DNA of 64,000 nt from Myxococcales bacterium (GTDB lineage Bacteria; Myxococcota_A; UBA9160; UBA4427): positions 101,102-165,101 of the forward strand of contig DUBZ01000070.1 in assembly GCA_012960035.1 (NCBI GenBank), read 5' to 3'. Positions 42,896 to 51,302 of the stretch are shown here, one piece after another (position 1 is the stretch's first letter; every line of letters starts with the position of its first letter). Both the position numbers and the translations under genes were made by a program. Below the pieces are notes generated by a model. That model saw only the letters and a program-made list of their open reading frames with translations, searched no databases and was not told where the DNA came from.

Positions 42896-43834
42896 ATGAG
42901 TCAAAAAAATGCAGAAGCCCGCAGTGGCCCGTCGATCGTCTCAGACCCGGCGGCGGAGGGGTCCAATCGCGGGGCCAAGGCCAGCGCGGACTACAGCGAT
43001 GTGGTCGAGTCGCTCACCGCTTGTGCGGAAGACGCGCTGTCTCAGGCGGCCTGCGGTGGCATCATCGATCCGGCCGAAGTGATTTTGTGGACCGAATTCG
43101 CCAAGCGCTTGATCCTGTATCAGCGAGACCGGGACCTTCTCCAAACCGAAATTCCGGAACTCGCCGAGGGATTGATTCGGCTGCTATCCGAAGTTGAGCT
43201 GCCCGAGGGAACCGTGCCGGAAGTCCTCGCACACGAATTCATGCGCTCGCTCGCCGAAGTGCGCAGGGTGCTGGCTCTCGATGTCGAAGCGGCCTATCAG
43301 GGCGACCCGGCTGCCCAGAGCTTTGCCGAGATCGCGGTCGCCTACCCATCGCTTCAGGCGCTCACCATTCACCGCGTCGCACATCGCCTCGAATTGCTTG
43401 GCGTACCCACGTTGCCGCGCATCATGAGTGAATACGCGCACAGCACGACGGGCATCGACATACATCCCGGTGCCCAGATCGGCCTGCGTTTCTTTATCGA
43501 TCACGGCACAGGTGTGGTGATCGGCGAGACGGCAGAAATTGGTTACGGCGTTCGGCTCTACCAAGGCGTGACGCTCGGTGCGGCTTCGCTTCGCGATGGC
43601 CCCTCCCTGCGCGGCCGCAAGCGACACCCAACCGTTGAAGACGATGTGACGATCTACGCGGGCGCCACGATCCTGGGTGGCGACACCGTGATCGGAAAGG
43701 GCAGCGTCATCGGCGGTAACGTCTGGATCACCGATTCGATCCCACCCGGTTCTCACGTCGTCGCCGAACCGCCTCATCAAGCGGTGCGCGGCGAAGACCC
43801 CGCCTTGGCGGAACAGCTGAAGTGGGACATCTAG
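42896..43834 (+). CDS. cysE: Serine O-acetyltransferase
   Basis: The 312-residue protein catalyses the first step of cysteine synthesis, acetylating serine with acetyl-CoA. The C-terminal half is a left-handed beta-helix with the CysE signatures STTGIDIHPGAQIG, DHGTGVVIGETAEIG and QGVTLGA, where the His and Asp are catalytic. The N-terminal half is a long helical domain, longer than in E. coli CysE, like the EpsC/SrpH-type forms. A purine-rich GGGGAG precedes the ATG. The next gene starts eight bases after the stop. Confidence 0.92.
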   Translation: MSQKNAEARSGPSIVSDPAAEGSNRGAKASADYSDVVESLTACAEDALSQAACGGIIDPAEVILWTEFAKRLILYQRDRDLLQTEIPELAEGLIRLLSEVELPEGTVPEVLAHEFMRSLAEVRRVLALDVEAAYQGDPAAQSFAEIAVAYPSLQALTIHRVAHRLELLGVPTLPRIMSEYAHSTTGIDIHPGAQIGLRFFIDHGTGVVIGETAEIGYGVRLYQGVTLGAASLRDGPSLRGRKRHPTVEDDVTIYAGATILGGDTVIGKGSVIGGNVWITDSIPPGSHVVAEPPHQAVRGEDPALAEQLKWDI

Positions 43835-43842
43835 TGCACGCA

Positions 43843-44382
43843 ATGCGAAAACGATGGAGCCGGCAGCTGGCGATCCGCGCCTTGTGCGCGGTGCTTGCAA
43901 TTTCGTCTGTCGGTTTTGTGCTGACGAATTCGAATGAGGCGGCGGCGATCGAAAATGCGCCGCCTTGGGCATACGCAATGGCGCATGACTTGATGAGCCC
44001 GTACTGCCCGGGACGCACTCTGGCAGAATGTCCGAGCCCTCAGGCCACGACGTTGCGATTCGAAATCTTGATGCAGGCGGCGGCCGGCGCTTCGGAAGAC
44101 GAAGTGCGCGCGATGCTTGAGTCTCGCTATGGAGACGTACTGCTCGCAGCGCCTCGAGCCGAAGGCTGGGGGCTATCCGCGTACGTGATCCCGATTGTGT
44201 TCTTTGTGTTGGGGGGGCCTGTCGTGTTCTTGATCATCCGTCGGCTGGCTTCGAAGGGCAGCGGCGAGCCCATTCCAGCTCAAGGGATCGAGTCCGCGAG
44301 CTCGCCCACACAGAGCGAACCACCAAGCCACACTGACGCAGAGCTCGAACGCCAGCTGGAGAAAGAACTCGCGGAGTACTAG
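43843..44382 (+). CDS. CcmH/NrfF-like protein with unusual Cys spacing
   Basis: The 179-residue protein has the outline of CcmH, the thioredoxin-like factor that reduces apocytochrome c haem sites. It has an N-terminal membrane signal (about residues 10-35), a helical domain with EDEVRAMLESRYGDVLLAAPR, a single C-terminal membrane helix and a charged tail. CcmH normally carries RCPVCQG. Here the motif reads SPYCPGRTLAECPS, so the cysteines are spaced C-x7-C (C55 and C63). No other ccm genes are near. The ATG at 43843 is preferred to GTG codons upstream. Confidence 0.8.
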   Translation: MRKRWSRQLAIRALCAVLAISSVGFVLTNSNEAAAIENAPPWAYAMAHDLMSPYCPGRTLAECPSPQATTLRFEILMQAAAGASEDEVRAMLESRYGDVLLAAPRAEGWGLSAYVIPIVFFVLGGPVVFLIIRRLASKGSGEPIPAQGIESASSPTQSEPPSHTDAELERQLEKELAEY

Positions 44383-44388
44383 GCCGTG

Positions 44389-45438
44389 ATGCCGTCGGAG
44401 TTCTTCTTTCGCATTAGCCCCGACCGCGTGCTCGAAGCCGTGGACTCCGAGGGCTTCGAAACCACCGGCCACTGCATGGCGCTCAACGCTCTCGAAAACC
44501 GGGTCTACGACGTGCGGCTCGAAGACGCAAACCCGGTGGTGATCAAGTTCTACCGCCCGGGGCGTTGGCCACTCGAAGCGATTCTGGATGAACACCGCAT
44601 GTTGTTCGCGCTGCGCGACGCCGAGATCCCGGTGTGTGCGCCGCTGGTCTTCGAAGACGGCAAGACGGTGCACGAGATCGAAGACATCTTCTATGCGATC
44701 TGGCCCCGCACGGGAGGACGTTCCCCCGACGAATTGTTGGACGACGAAGTCGACGTGTTGGGGCGCTTGCTTGCGCGCATTCACAACACCGGGGCCGCAA
44801 TGAAGATCGAACATCGCCCAACCCTCGATTCTGTAACCTACCCATTGGCGTCGCTCGAGTTGATCGAAGACCGTGGCTTCTTGCCTTCGAGTTGTGCGAA
44901 CGCATACCGCAACGTGGTCGAAGAGATCGTCGATGTGTTCGATGAGCGCGCACGGGGGATCGAACAGATTCCCATTCACGGAGACTGTCATCGTGGCAAC
45001 CTGCTGCGCAACGACGAGGGTTGGTCATTTCTCGATTTTGACGATATGGCTGTCGGGCCAGCTGTCCACGACGTTTGGATGTTGATTCCAGGGCGTGACA
45101 TTCATGCCCATCGCCAGCGTCAGCGCTTGATCGCGGCTTACGAACAGTTCCGCGCATTCGACCCACGCAGCCTTGCGTTGATTGAACCCTTGCGCGCGTT
45201 TCGCTTCATCTTTTACGCAGGCTGGATCGCAAAGCGTTGGGATGACCCCGCTTTTCCCGATGCGTTCCCCCATTTCGGCACCGAGCAGTACTGGCAGACC
45301 GAAACCGCGGACCTCGAAGAGCAACTCGACCTGATCGTTTCGGGCGCAGCTCTCTACGAGGAGGGCGAGGGCGGCCCGACGGGCGAAGAAGAACCCGAGG
45401 ACAAATTGACAAACAAGGATTTCTTCTGGGATCTTTGA
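44389..45438 (+). CDS. srkA: SrkA (YihE)-like stress-response kinase
   Basis: This 349-residue protein is an aminoglycoside-phosphotransferase-fold Ser/Thr kinase of the SrkA/YihE/RdoA family. The N-lobe carries ENRVYDV and VIKFYRPGRW with the ATP-binding lysine. The catalytic loop is HGDCHRGNLL and the metal site FLDFDDM. SrkA protects E. coli from stress-induced death and often lies by dsbA. Here it follows the CcmH-like gene by six bases, another thiol-redox protein. The last 30 residues are acidic and look unstructured. The start could be GTG at 44386 or ATG at 44389. Confidence 0.88.
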   Translation: MPSEFFFRISPDRVLEAVDSEGFETTGHCMALNALENRVYDVRLEDANPVVIKFYRPGRWPLEAILDEHRMLFALRDAEIPVCAPLVFEDGKTVHEIEDIFYAIWPRTGGRSPDELLDDEVDVLGRLLARIHNTGAAMKIEHRPTLDSVTYPLASLELIEDRGFLPSSCANAYRNVVEEIVDVFDERARGIEQIPIHGDCHRGNLLRNDEGWSFLDFDDMAVGPAVHDVWMLIPGRDIHAHRQRQRLIAAYEQFRAFDPRSLALIEPLRAFRFIFYAGWIAKRWDDPAFPDAFPHFGTEQYWQTETADLEEQLDLIVSGAALYEEGEGGPTGEEEPEDKLTNKDFFWDL

Positions 45439-45506
45439 TCTGCGGGCCGGGACGTGGCTAGCAGCCCGTTGGAAAACCCTTCGTTCGCCATGCACGGCCG
45501 TTCGAC

Positions 45507-45567
45507 CCGATCTCTGCGTTGCGGAAACTTGCTGTACCTATCGTGCCGCGGCGTTTCCGCGCCTTGA
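45507..45567. repeat. Dispersed imperfect palindrome, copy B
   Basis: This 61-base element shares CCGATCTC, GCGTTGCG and CGCCTTGA blocks with copy A at 21189-21250. It has inverted arms GCGGAAAC and GTTTCCGC around a central loop. It lies between the SrkA-like gene and nadA. Confidence 0.6.
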
Positions 45568-45619
45568 TAACGGGCCGATCGACCGCACCGGAGTCGGTCA
45601 GGATCCTCCAACGGGCTGC

Positions 45620-45625
45620 TAGAGT
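45620..45625 (+). promoter_or_regulatory. Candidate -10 box for nadA
   Basis: TAGAGT in GCTAGAGTCCGCG lies 48 bases before the nadA start, in the same form as the box upstream of the SDR gene. No clear -35 element. Confidence 0.35.
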
Positions 45626-45672
45626 CCGCGCTCTCCGATGCGCCCGCACCGGCCGAAGGGATCTTCAAATTC

Positions 45673-46635
45673 ATGTCCGAACGACACACCGACCTGACAC
45701 AGCAGGCGATCCCGACCGACATCGAAGCTGCGATCCGCGAACTCAAAGAAGAGCGTCGCGCGATCATCCTCGCCCATTTTTACCAGGAATCAGAAGTCCA
45801 GGACATCGCGGACTTCGTCGGTGACTCGCTCGCCCTCGCGCAAGCGGCGCAGAACGCGGACTGCGATGTGATCGCCTTTTGCGGTGTTCACTTCATGGCC
45901 GAAACCGCAAAGATCTTGAACCCCGACAAACCGGTCGTCGTCCCGGACATGGACGCGGGGTGTTCTTTGGCAGACGGTTGCCCGGCCGATGAGTTTCGGG
46001 ACTTCGTCGATCAGCACCCTGGCGCCAAGGTGTTGACCTACATCAATGCGTCGGCTGAAGTGAAGGCCATGAGTGACTTGATCTGCACCTCGGCCAACGC
46101 GGTGAAGATGGTCAACCACTTCAAGGGTGAAGACATTATCTTCGCGCCGGACCGACATCTTGCGCGCTTTGTGGGCAAGGAAGCGAACCGTTCAGATCTG
46201 ATCGTCTGGCAAGGCGCGTGCGTGGTGCACGAACTGTTCAGCGCGAAGGGGCTCGCGAAGCTTCGAATCCAACACCCCGACGCGGAAGTTCTCGCCCACC
46301 CCGAATGCGATCAAGCGGTGCTCGATCAAGCGGACTTCATTGCGTCGACGACCGGTATCATCAAGCGCGCAGTGGAAACGCCGGAACGCGTTTCGATTAT
46401 CGCAACCGAGGACGGCGTGTTTCACTCGATCTTGAAGCAGGTTCCCGGCAAGGTGCTCTATCAAGCGCCGGGGATGGACGAGAGCTGCGCGTGCAACCAA
46501 TGCCCGTACATGCGGTTGAATACGCTCGAGAAGCTCTACCTCGCCTTGCGCGACCTTTCGCCGCAAGTCGAAGTCAAGGAGCCTATTCGTGCGAAAGCGC
46601 TGGTTCCGATCGAGCGCATGCTCTCGCTGTCTTAA
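45673..46635 (+). CDS. nadA: Quinolinate synthase
   Basis: The 320-residue NadA condenses iminoaspartate with dihydroxyacetone phosphate to make quinolinate for NAD synthesis. Three cysteines should ligate the oxygen-sensitive 4Fe-4S cluster, among them those in CGVHFMAETAKIL, in GVxC-like ICTSANAV and in CNQCPYMRLNT. The AHFYQESEVQDIADFVGDS start is typical of the family. No nadB or nadC is adjacent. An AGGG about 15 bases before the ATG may serve as ribosome binding site. Confidence 0.95.
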   Translation: MSERHTDLTQQAIPTDIEAAIRELKEERRAIILAHFYQESEVQDIADFVGDSLALAQAAQNADCDVIAFCGVHFMAETAKILNPDKPVVVPDMDAGCSLADGCPADEFRDFVDQHPGAKVLTYINASAEVKAMSDLICTSANAVKMVNHFKGEDIIFAPDRHLARFVGKEANRSDLIVWQGACVVHELFSAKGLAKLRIQHPDAEVLAHPECDQAVLDQADFIASTTGIIKRAVETPERVSIIATEDGVFHSILKQVPGKVLYQAPGMDESCACNQCPYMRLNTLEKLYLALRDLSPQVEVKEPIRAKALVPIERMLSLS

Positions 46636-46823
46636 GCGGGCGGTGCGGTCGAAACCGCCGTGGGCAGGGTCGACCTCTGGAAGCCAGCCGCGTTCACGTA
46701 GCACGTCGAGTCATTCGCGCTGGGTCGTCGCGCTGAACGTTACGGGCTTCGAGGCTGTCGTCGAGTTCCCAGCCGCTCCTTTCAACCTGCGCTTTTGCGG
46801 GCGGCGTTATGCGGAACCCGCCG

Positions 46824-47873
46824 CTAGAACTCGTACGCCGCCTTGAGTTCCGCGTCGCCCTCGGCCAACATTTGCGCGAGGTCGATCATGACCTTGCACT
46901 GCTTCACCGTGGCGTCGTCCTGCATCTTGCCGTCGATCATGGCGGTGCCGGATCCGTCGCCCATGGCCTCGACAACCTGCTTGGCCCACAATACTTCTTC
47001 GGGCGGCGGGCTGAAAACACGCTTTGCGATCGCGATCTGCGCCGGGTGGAGACTCCATGCTCCAACGCAGCCCATCAAGAACGAATTGCGGAACTGATCT
47101 TCGCAGGCGAGTTCGTCTTTGATATCACCGAACGGGCCGTAGTAGGGATAGATGCCGTTGGCCGCGCAAGCGTCGACCATCCGCGCCATCGTGTAATGCC
47201 ACAGGTCCTGCTGGGCACTGATGCGCGAAGAGTCCGGCTGTCCTTCCTCCGGATCGGTGCGCACAAGGTAACCCGGGTGCCCCCCGCCAACGCGGGTCGT
47301 CTTCATGCGGCGACTCGCGGCGAGGTCGGCGGGGCCAAGAGACAAGCCCTGCATGCGGGGCGACGCGGCACAAATTTCTTCAACGTTCGTCATTCCGAGT
47401 GCAGTTTCGAGGATGGCGTGTAGCTGAATAGGCTTTGACAACCCTGCTTTGGCTTCGAGCTGCGCGAGCAGGCGATCCATATAGTGGATGTCCCAAGCGC
47501 CTTCGACCTTGGGAACCATGATGACGTCAAGCTTGTCACCGACTTCGAGCACGAGACGCGTTACGTCGTCGAGCATCCATGGTGAGTCCAGGCTGTTGAT
47601 ACGTGTCCAGAGCTGGCAGTTTCCGAAGTCGGTGCCTTTGGCAATCTTGATCAGGCCTTCGCGCGCAGCTTCTTTCTTTTCAAATTGAATAGCGTCTTCG
47701 AGGTTGCCGAGCAGCACGTCACATTTTGTCGCGATCTGCGGGACCTTGTCGACCATCTTGGGATTACTCGGGTCGAAGAAGTGGATCATGCGCGAAGGGC
47801 GCAACGGAATCTCGCGAAGGGGCGCAGGGGCACCGAGGGCGAGGGGCTGAAAGAAATCTTTGGCGCTTCTCAT
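46824..47873 (-). CDS. HpcH/HpaI-family lyase, L-malyl-CoA / beta-methylmalyl-CoA lyase-like
   Basis: The 349-residue protein belongs to the CitE-like branch of HpcH/HpaI lyases. It shows [23 protein letters not shown], the [10 protein letters not shown] segment, [10 protein letters not shown] and the late [13 protein letters not shown] motif. This order matches Mcl1-type L-malyl-CoA/beta-methylmalyl-CoA lyase, which splits malyl-CoA to acetyl-CoA and glyoxylate. I chose the ATG at 47873 because AGGAG lies eight bases upstream. The mesaconyl-CoA-hydratase-like gene upstream on the same strand supports this substrate, though a gap of about 515 bases separates them. Citrate-lyase function is less likely. 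Confidence 0.82.
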   Translation of the reverse strand: MRSAKDFFQPLALGAPAPLREIPLRPSRMIHFFDPSNPKMVDKVPQIATKCDVLLGNLEDAIQFEKKEAAREGLIKIAKGTDFGNCQLWTRINSLDSPWMLDDVTRLVLEVGDKLDVIMVPKVEGAWDIHYMDRLLAQLEAKAGLSKPIQLHAILETALGMTNVEEICAASPRMQGLSLGPADLAASRRMKTTRVGGGHPGYLVRTDPEEGQPDSSRISAQQDLWHYTMARMVDACAANGIYPYYGPFGDIKDELACEDQFRNSFLMGCVGAWSLHPAQIAIAKRVFSPPPEEVLWAKQVVEAMGDGSGTAMIDGKMQDDATVKQCKVMIDLAQMLAEGDAELKAAYEF

Positions 47874-48008
47874 AGGGGGTTCTCCTGATTCGGCGCGTAC
47901 TTTATGACGTCCATTCCCTTCAAGCAAGACGTGCGAGAATGTGTAGCAGAATGACAGGGTTCAGTGTCGGGGTGATCTCTAAACCGGATTCAATGATCGG
48001 CCAAATGC

Positions 48009-48325
48009 TTACAGGAGATGAATCAGAGCGACGGCGTCGAAGTCGTCGCAACGGCAAATGACGATGCCGGTGCGATCCGCATGGTTCGAGAGCAACTCGC
48101 TAAACGCGTTGCCGCTCAGCGCGAGGCGAAGGTCTTCATCGGCGAAGCTTTGGTTAATGAAAAGGGGGCAATTGGAGAAGGCTGTTTGCCACGTGGCTCC
48201 ATCAGTTCCGAGTCGATCAAGCGCCATTTGCTTTGGACCAACGCAGGTTGGTCGCCGAACGCAACGACAACCTCGCCGCACTCGAACGCGCAGACGTCGA
48301 GCCTCGTCCCGGCCCACCGCGACAC
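48009..48325 (-). pseudogene. Possible frameshifted small gene
   Basis: Two minus-strand frames join into one protein-like sequence of about 105 residues. The first part runs WAGTRLDVCAFECGEVVV to SKWRLIDSELMEP. The second, in another frame, continues TWQTAFSNCPLFINQSF and ends DFDAVALIHLL. The switch lies near 48195-48205 (GGAGCCACGTGG). I do not recognise a family. It fills most of the 515-base gap between the lyase and hydratase genes; the rest of that gap looks empty. Chance open frames are a real alternative. Confidence 0.35.
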
Positions 48326-48388
48326 GATTGTCAGCTAGAAGATGGCATCGTGTTCCAACGGGCCGACATCGCGGACCCCTACCCCGAC

Positions 48389-49498
48389 TTACGCCGTGTA
48401 GTGCGACCGCCGCTTGACGACGACTTGCCGGTCGAGCTCGAAGATCTTCGTCTTCTTATAGCCCTCGGGTGCGTCGTCGTGGGTTGCCCCTTCTTCAGCG
48501 TCGAACTTGTGACCGTACAAACGGGTCTCGACGATGCCGAGGTCTTCCCGGGTGGGGTGGTCGCGCTTCGCGAGGATCTCAGTCGAAGCAAAGACCGTTT
48601 CGCCGCCGGCGAGCGGTGCCGTGTGACGACCGGTCGTATAGATGCTGTCGCCAAAGCTGTTGTCGCCGATGTCCGGACCCGAAATGCCCAAGCAAAGCGA
48701 AAACGGAATGCCACCGTACACAACAAGCTGCCCGCCGAGATAGCGACTCGGGTTCAAGTCGATCATGTGCTGGTTGCAATGCACCTGTGACGTGTTGTCG
48801 AGAATGCCCGTCAGGTGAATGTGTTCGTTTGTCACCGTGCGCCCACGCGAATGCGCGAGCAACGTGCCGACTTCGAAGTCTTCGAAGTAACCGTCGTCAC
48901 CGCCGAGATGAGCGATGCCTTCGTAGTCGGACTTGGCGCCATACTTCGGGAGCCACAAGTCGCATTCAATATCGTCGGGCTCGACATCAAAACCTTCGAC
49001 GACCGCGTCGTCATCACCTTTGAAGACTTGTACTTTGCGTTCGAAGGTCAACACGATCGCTTCATCGGCACTGCCGATGTTTTTGCGCGCAGTCGACTGC
49101 ACGTGAACGATGCCGAGGTTAGGGCGACTCGACGAAGTTCGAACGCCAAGGATCTTGGTTTCAACTTCGATGGTGTCGCCGGGATAAACCGGTGCTCCGA
49201 ATCGCATGTTGATGTATTCGAGATTCGCGCGCGCGTTTTCAGAAATGTCGCCGACGGTCTGACTGAACGCGACCAGCATGACCAAGCCGGGCGGGCAGAC
49301 GAGATCGCGGTAGCCATGGGCCTGCGCGTAGCGTCGGTTTTTTGAAAACGGGTGCGTGGTGAAAGAAAAGTCGCCGAAGGTTGCGAGCAAGCCCTCGGTC
49401 ACGGTTTTGCCGCCGCGATGTTTCAGGATTTGACCAGGACCAAAATCTTCAAGGAAATTGCCGGTCTTCTTGTGGATGATGCGCAGGTTCGTACTCAT
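48389..49498 (-). CDS. Mesaconyl-CoA hydratase-like MaoC protein
   Basis: This 369-residue double hot-dog protein resembles mesaconyl-CoA (beta-methylmalyl-CoA) hydratase. Each half carries a MaoC-type fold; recognisable stretches are GNFLEDFGPGQILKHRGGKTVTEGL, THPFSKNRRYA and, in the second half, FEDFEVGTLLAHSRGRTVTNEHI and QVHCNQHMID. This enzyme interconverts mesaconyl-CoA and beta-methylmalyl-CoA in the ethylmalonyl-CoA pathway and related cycles. I chose the ATG at 49498 because AAGGAG lies five bases upstream. The lyase gene downstream on the same strand takes the next step. Other pathway genes such as crotonyl-CoA carboxylase/reductase are not in the window. Confidence 0.8.
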   Translation of the reverse strand: MSTNLRIIHKKTGNFLEDFGPGQILKHRGGKTVTEGLLATFGDFSFTTHPFSKNRRYAQAHGYRDLVCPPGLVMLVAFSQTVGDISENARANLEYINMRFGAPVYPGDTIEVETKILGVRTSSSRPNLGIVHVQSTARKNIGSADEAIVLTFERKVQVFKGDDDAVVEGFDVEPDDIECDLWLPKYGAKSDYEGIAHLGGDDGYFEDFEVGTLLAHSRGRTVTNEHIHLTGILDNTSQVHCNQHMIDLNPSRYLGGQLVVYGGIPFSLCLGISGPDIGDNSFGDSIYTTGRHTAPLAGGETVFASTEILAKRDHPTREDLGIVETRLYGHKFDAEEGATHDDAPEGYKKTKIFELDRQVVVKRRSHYTA

Positions 49499-49748
49499 TG
49501 CCGCTCCTTGTTCAGAGGGCCGGGACATTAGCAAGCCCGCGTGTGATCGTGGCTTTTTGGCTTCATTTGGCTGTTGCTGGAATTGTGACGCATCGAAACC
49601 CTACCAATAGATCAAAAATCACCTAAACATACGGTCCGCCGCGAAGGGGGAATCCGTCTGGGATTCCCCGGGCAGGTCCAATCAGCCTTCGCAAAGGCGG
49701 TCAAATATTTCGGTCGTAGGCCACGGTTGTGGCAACTGGAGTGATGAA

Positions 49749-50903
49749 GTGATCATCGGAGTCCCAAAGGAAATCGCCACTGGCGAACGCCGCGTGGCCC
49801 TGGTGCCCGAAGGCGTAAAGGCCCTGAAGAAACTCGGAGTCGACGTACTTATCGAAACGGGCGCAGGCGTAGAAGCCGGATTTACGGACCAAAGCTACAC
49901 AGATGAAGACGCCAAGATCGCGTCGTCGGCAGCTGAGGTTTTTAACAGCGCTGACATCGTGATCAAGATCGCGCCGCCGCAGGTGGGGGGCCCGACGGGC
50001 AACGAGATCGAAGCCCTGCGTGAAGGGTCGGCGGTCATCTCGCTAATGAAGCCCTTGGATCTCCCCGAGTTGGCTGCCCAACTTGCGGCACGCAAGGTCA
50101 CCGCGTTTTCGACGGAGCTGATGCCGCGTATTACGCGCGCTCAGTCGATGGACGTTCTTTCGTCTCAGAGCACGATCGCGGGTTATCGCGCGGTGCTCAT
50201 GGCCGCGATGGCGCTACCTCGGGTGTTCCCGATGATGGTGACGGCGGCCGGTACGCTGCGCCCCGCCAAGGCCTTCGTGATTGGTGCAGGCGTTGCGGGC
50301 TTGCAAGCGCTCGGCAGTGCCAAGCGCATTGGCGCGGTCACTTCCGCGTATGACACCCGCGTCGCGGTTCGCGAACAAGTCCAGAGTGTCGGTGCCAAGT
50401 TCATCGAACTCGACCTCGACACGGGCGACAGCGAAGACAAGGGCGGTTACGCGAAGGCCGAGACCGAAGAGTTCTACATCAAGCAGCGCGAAGAACTCGG
50501 CAAGCACGTGGCCCTCGCTGACGTCGTCATTACGACGGCTCTGGTTCCCGGTCGCGACGCACCGCTTCTTATTACTGCCGACGCAGTGCGCAAGATGCGA
50601 CCCGGCTCCGTGATTGTAGATCTCGCCGCAGAAAAGGGCGGCAACTGCGAACTCACCGAACCGGACAAGACCATCATGGTGAACGGCGTGACGATCATTG
50701 GTGACACGAACTTGCCCGCGCACGTTCCCGCGCATGCGAGCCAGATGTTTTCCAAGAACCTCACGACCTTCCTCGACCATCTGATCGCCGACGGCAAACT
50801 TGTCATTGACCGCGAAGATGAGATCACCGCAGGCACGTTGACTGCCTACGAGGGTGAAGTCACCAACGAAATGATCCGGCAGCGCCTGGAAGGAAACGGC
50901 TAG
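49749..50903 (+). CDS. pntAA: NAD(P) transhydrogenase alpha subunit, domain I (PntAA)
   Basis: The 384-residue protein is the NAD(H)-binding dI component of proton-translocating transhydrogenase. It starts MIIGVPKEIATGERRVALVPE and contains RAQSMDVLSSQS, the GAGVAGLQAL nucleotide fold, YDTRVAVREQVQSVGAKF and the mobile loop GGYAKAETEEF. It is related to alanine dehydrogenase, but the following pntAB and pntB genes settle the role. The start is GTG at 49749. In this three-gene form the alpha subunit is split, as in Rhodospirillum rubrum. Confidence 0.95.
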   Translation: MIIGVPKEIATGERRVALVPEGVKALKKLGVDVLIETGAGVEAGFTDQSYTDEDAKIASSAAEVFNSADIVIKIAPPQVGGPTGNEIEALREGSAVISLMKPLDLPELAAQLAARKVTAFSTELMPRITRAQSMDVLSSQSTIAGYRAVLMAAMALPRVFPMMVTAAGTLRPAKAFVIGAGVAGLQALGSAKRIGAVTSAYDTRVAVREQVQSVGAKFIELDLDTGDSEDKGGYAKAETEEFYIKQREELGKHVALADVVITTALVPGRDAPLLITADAVRKMRPGSVIVDLAAEKGGNCELTEPDKTIMVNGVTIIGDTNLPAHVPAHASQMFSKNLTTFLDHLIADGKLVIDREDEITAGTLTAYEGEVTNEMIRQRLEGNG

Positions 50904-51002
50904 GCAACGGATACGCCGTCGATTTTTGAGAATCCAGTTTTAGGTACCCAGTCCAGTGCGCCGCAGCGATGTGGGCACAGGAATTCGGGAAGGAGAAGGT
51001 TC

Positions 51003-51302
51003 ATGCTCGAAGCCCCCGCCATTGCATCGCTGACCATCCTGGTCCTCGCGCTGTTCGTCGGCGTCGAAATTATTACGAAGGTACCGCCGTTGCTTCACAC
51101 GCCGCTCATGAGCGGAAGTAACGCGATTTCCGGCATTACGATCGTTGGCGCGATCCTCGCCGCCGGTAGCGATGCCGGCATGTTGTCTACCGTGTTGGGC
51201 TTCATCGCGATCGTGATGGCGACCGTCAACGTGGTCGGCGGGTTCCTGGTGACCAACCGCATGCTTGCGATGTTCAAGCCGAAGAAGCCGAGTCAATCAT
51301 GA
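51003..51302 (+). CDS. pntAB: NAD(P) transhydrogenase membrane subunit PntAB
   Basis: This 99-residue membrane protein supplies the first part of the proton channel (dII). It has three hydrophobic helices with the KVPPLLHTPLMSGSNAISGI segment that is highly conserved in transhydrogenases. A GGAGAAGG site precedes the ATG. The stop overlaps the pntB start by four bases. It lies 99 bases after pntAA. Confidence 0.95.
   Translation: MLEAPAIASLTILVLALFVGVEIITKVPPLLHTPLMSGSNAISGITIVGAILAAGSDAGMLSTVLGFIAIVMATVNVVGGFLVTNRMLAMFKPKKPSQS

Noticed and set aside
46641-46658. GCGGT/ACCGC hairpin after nadA
   Set aside because: Short stem without a T-run; too weak to call a terminator.
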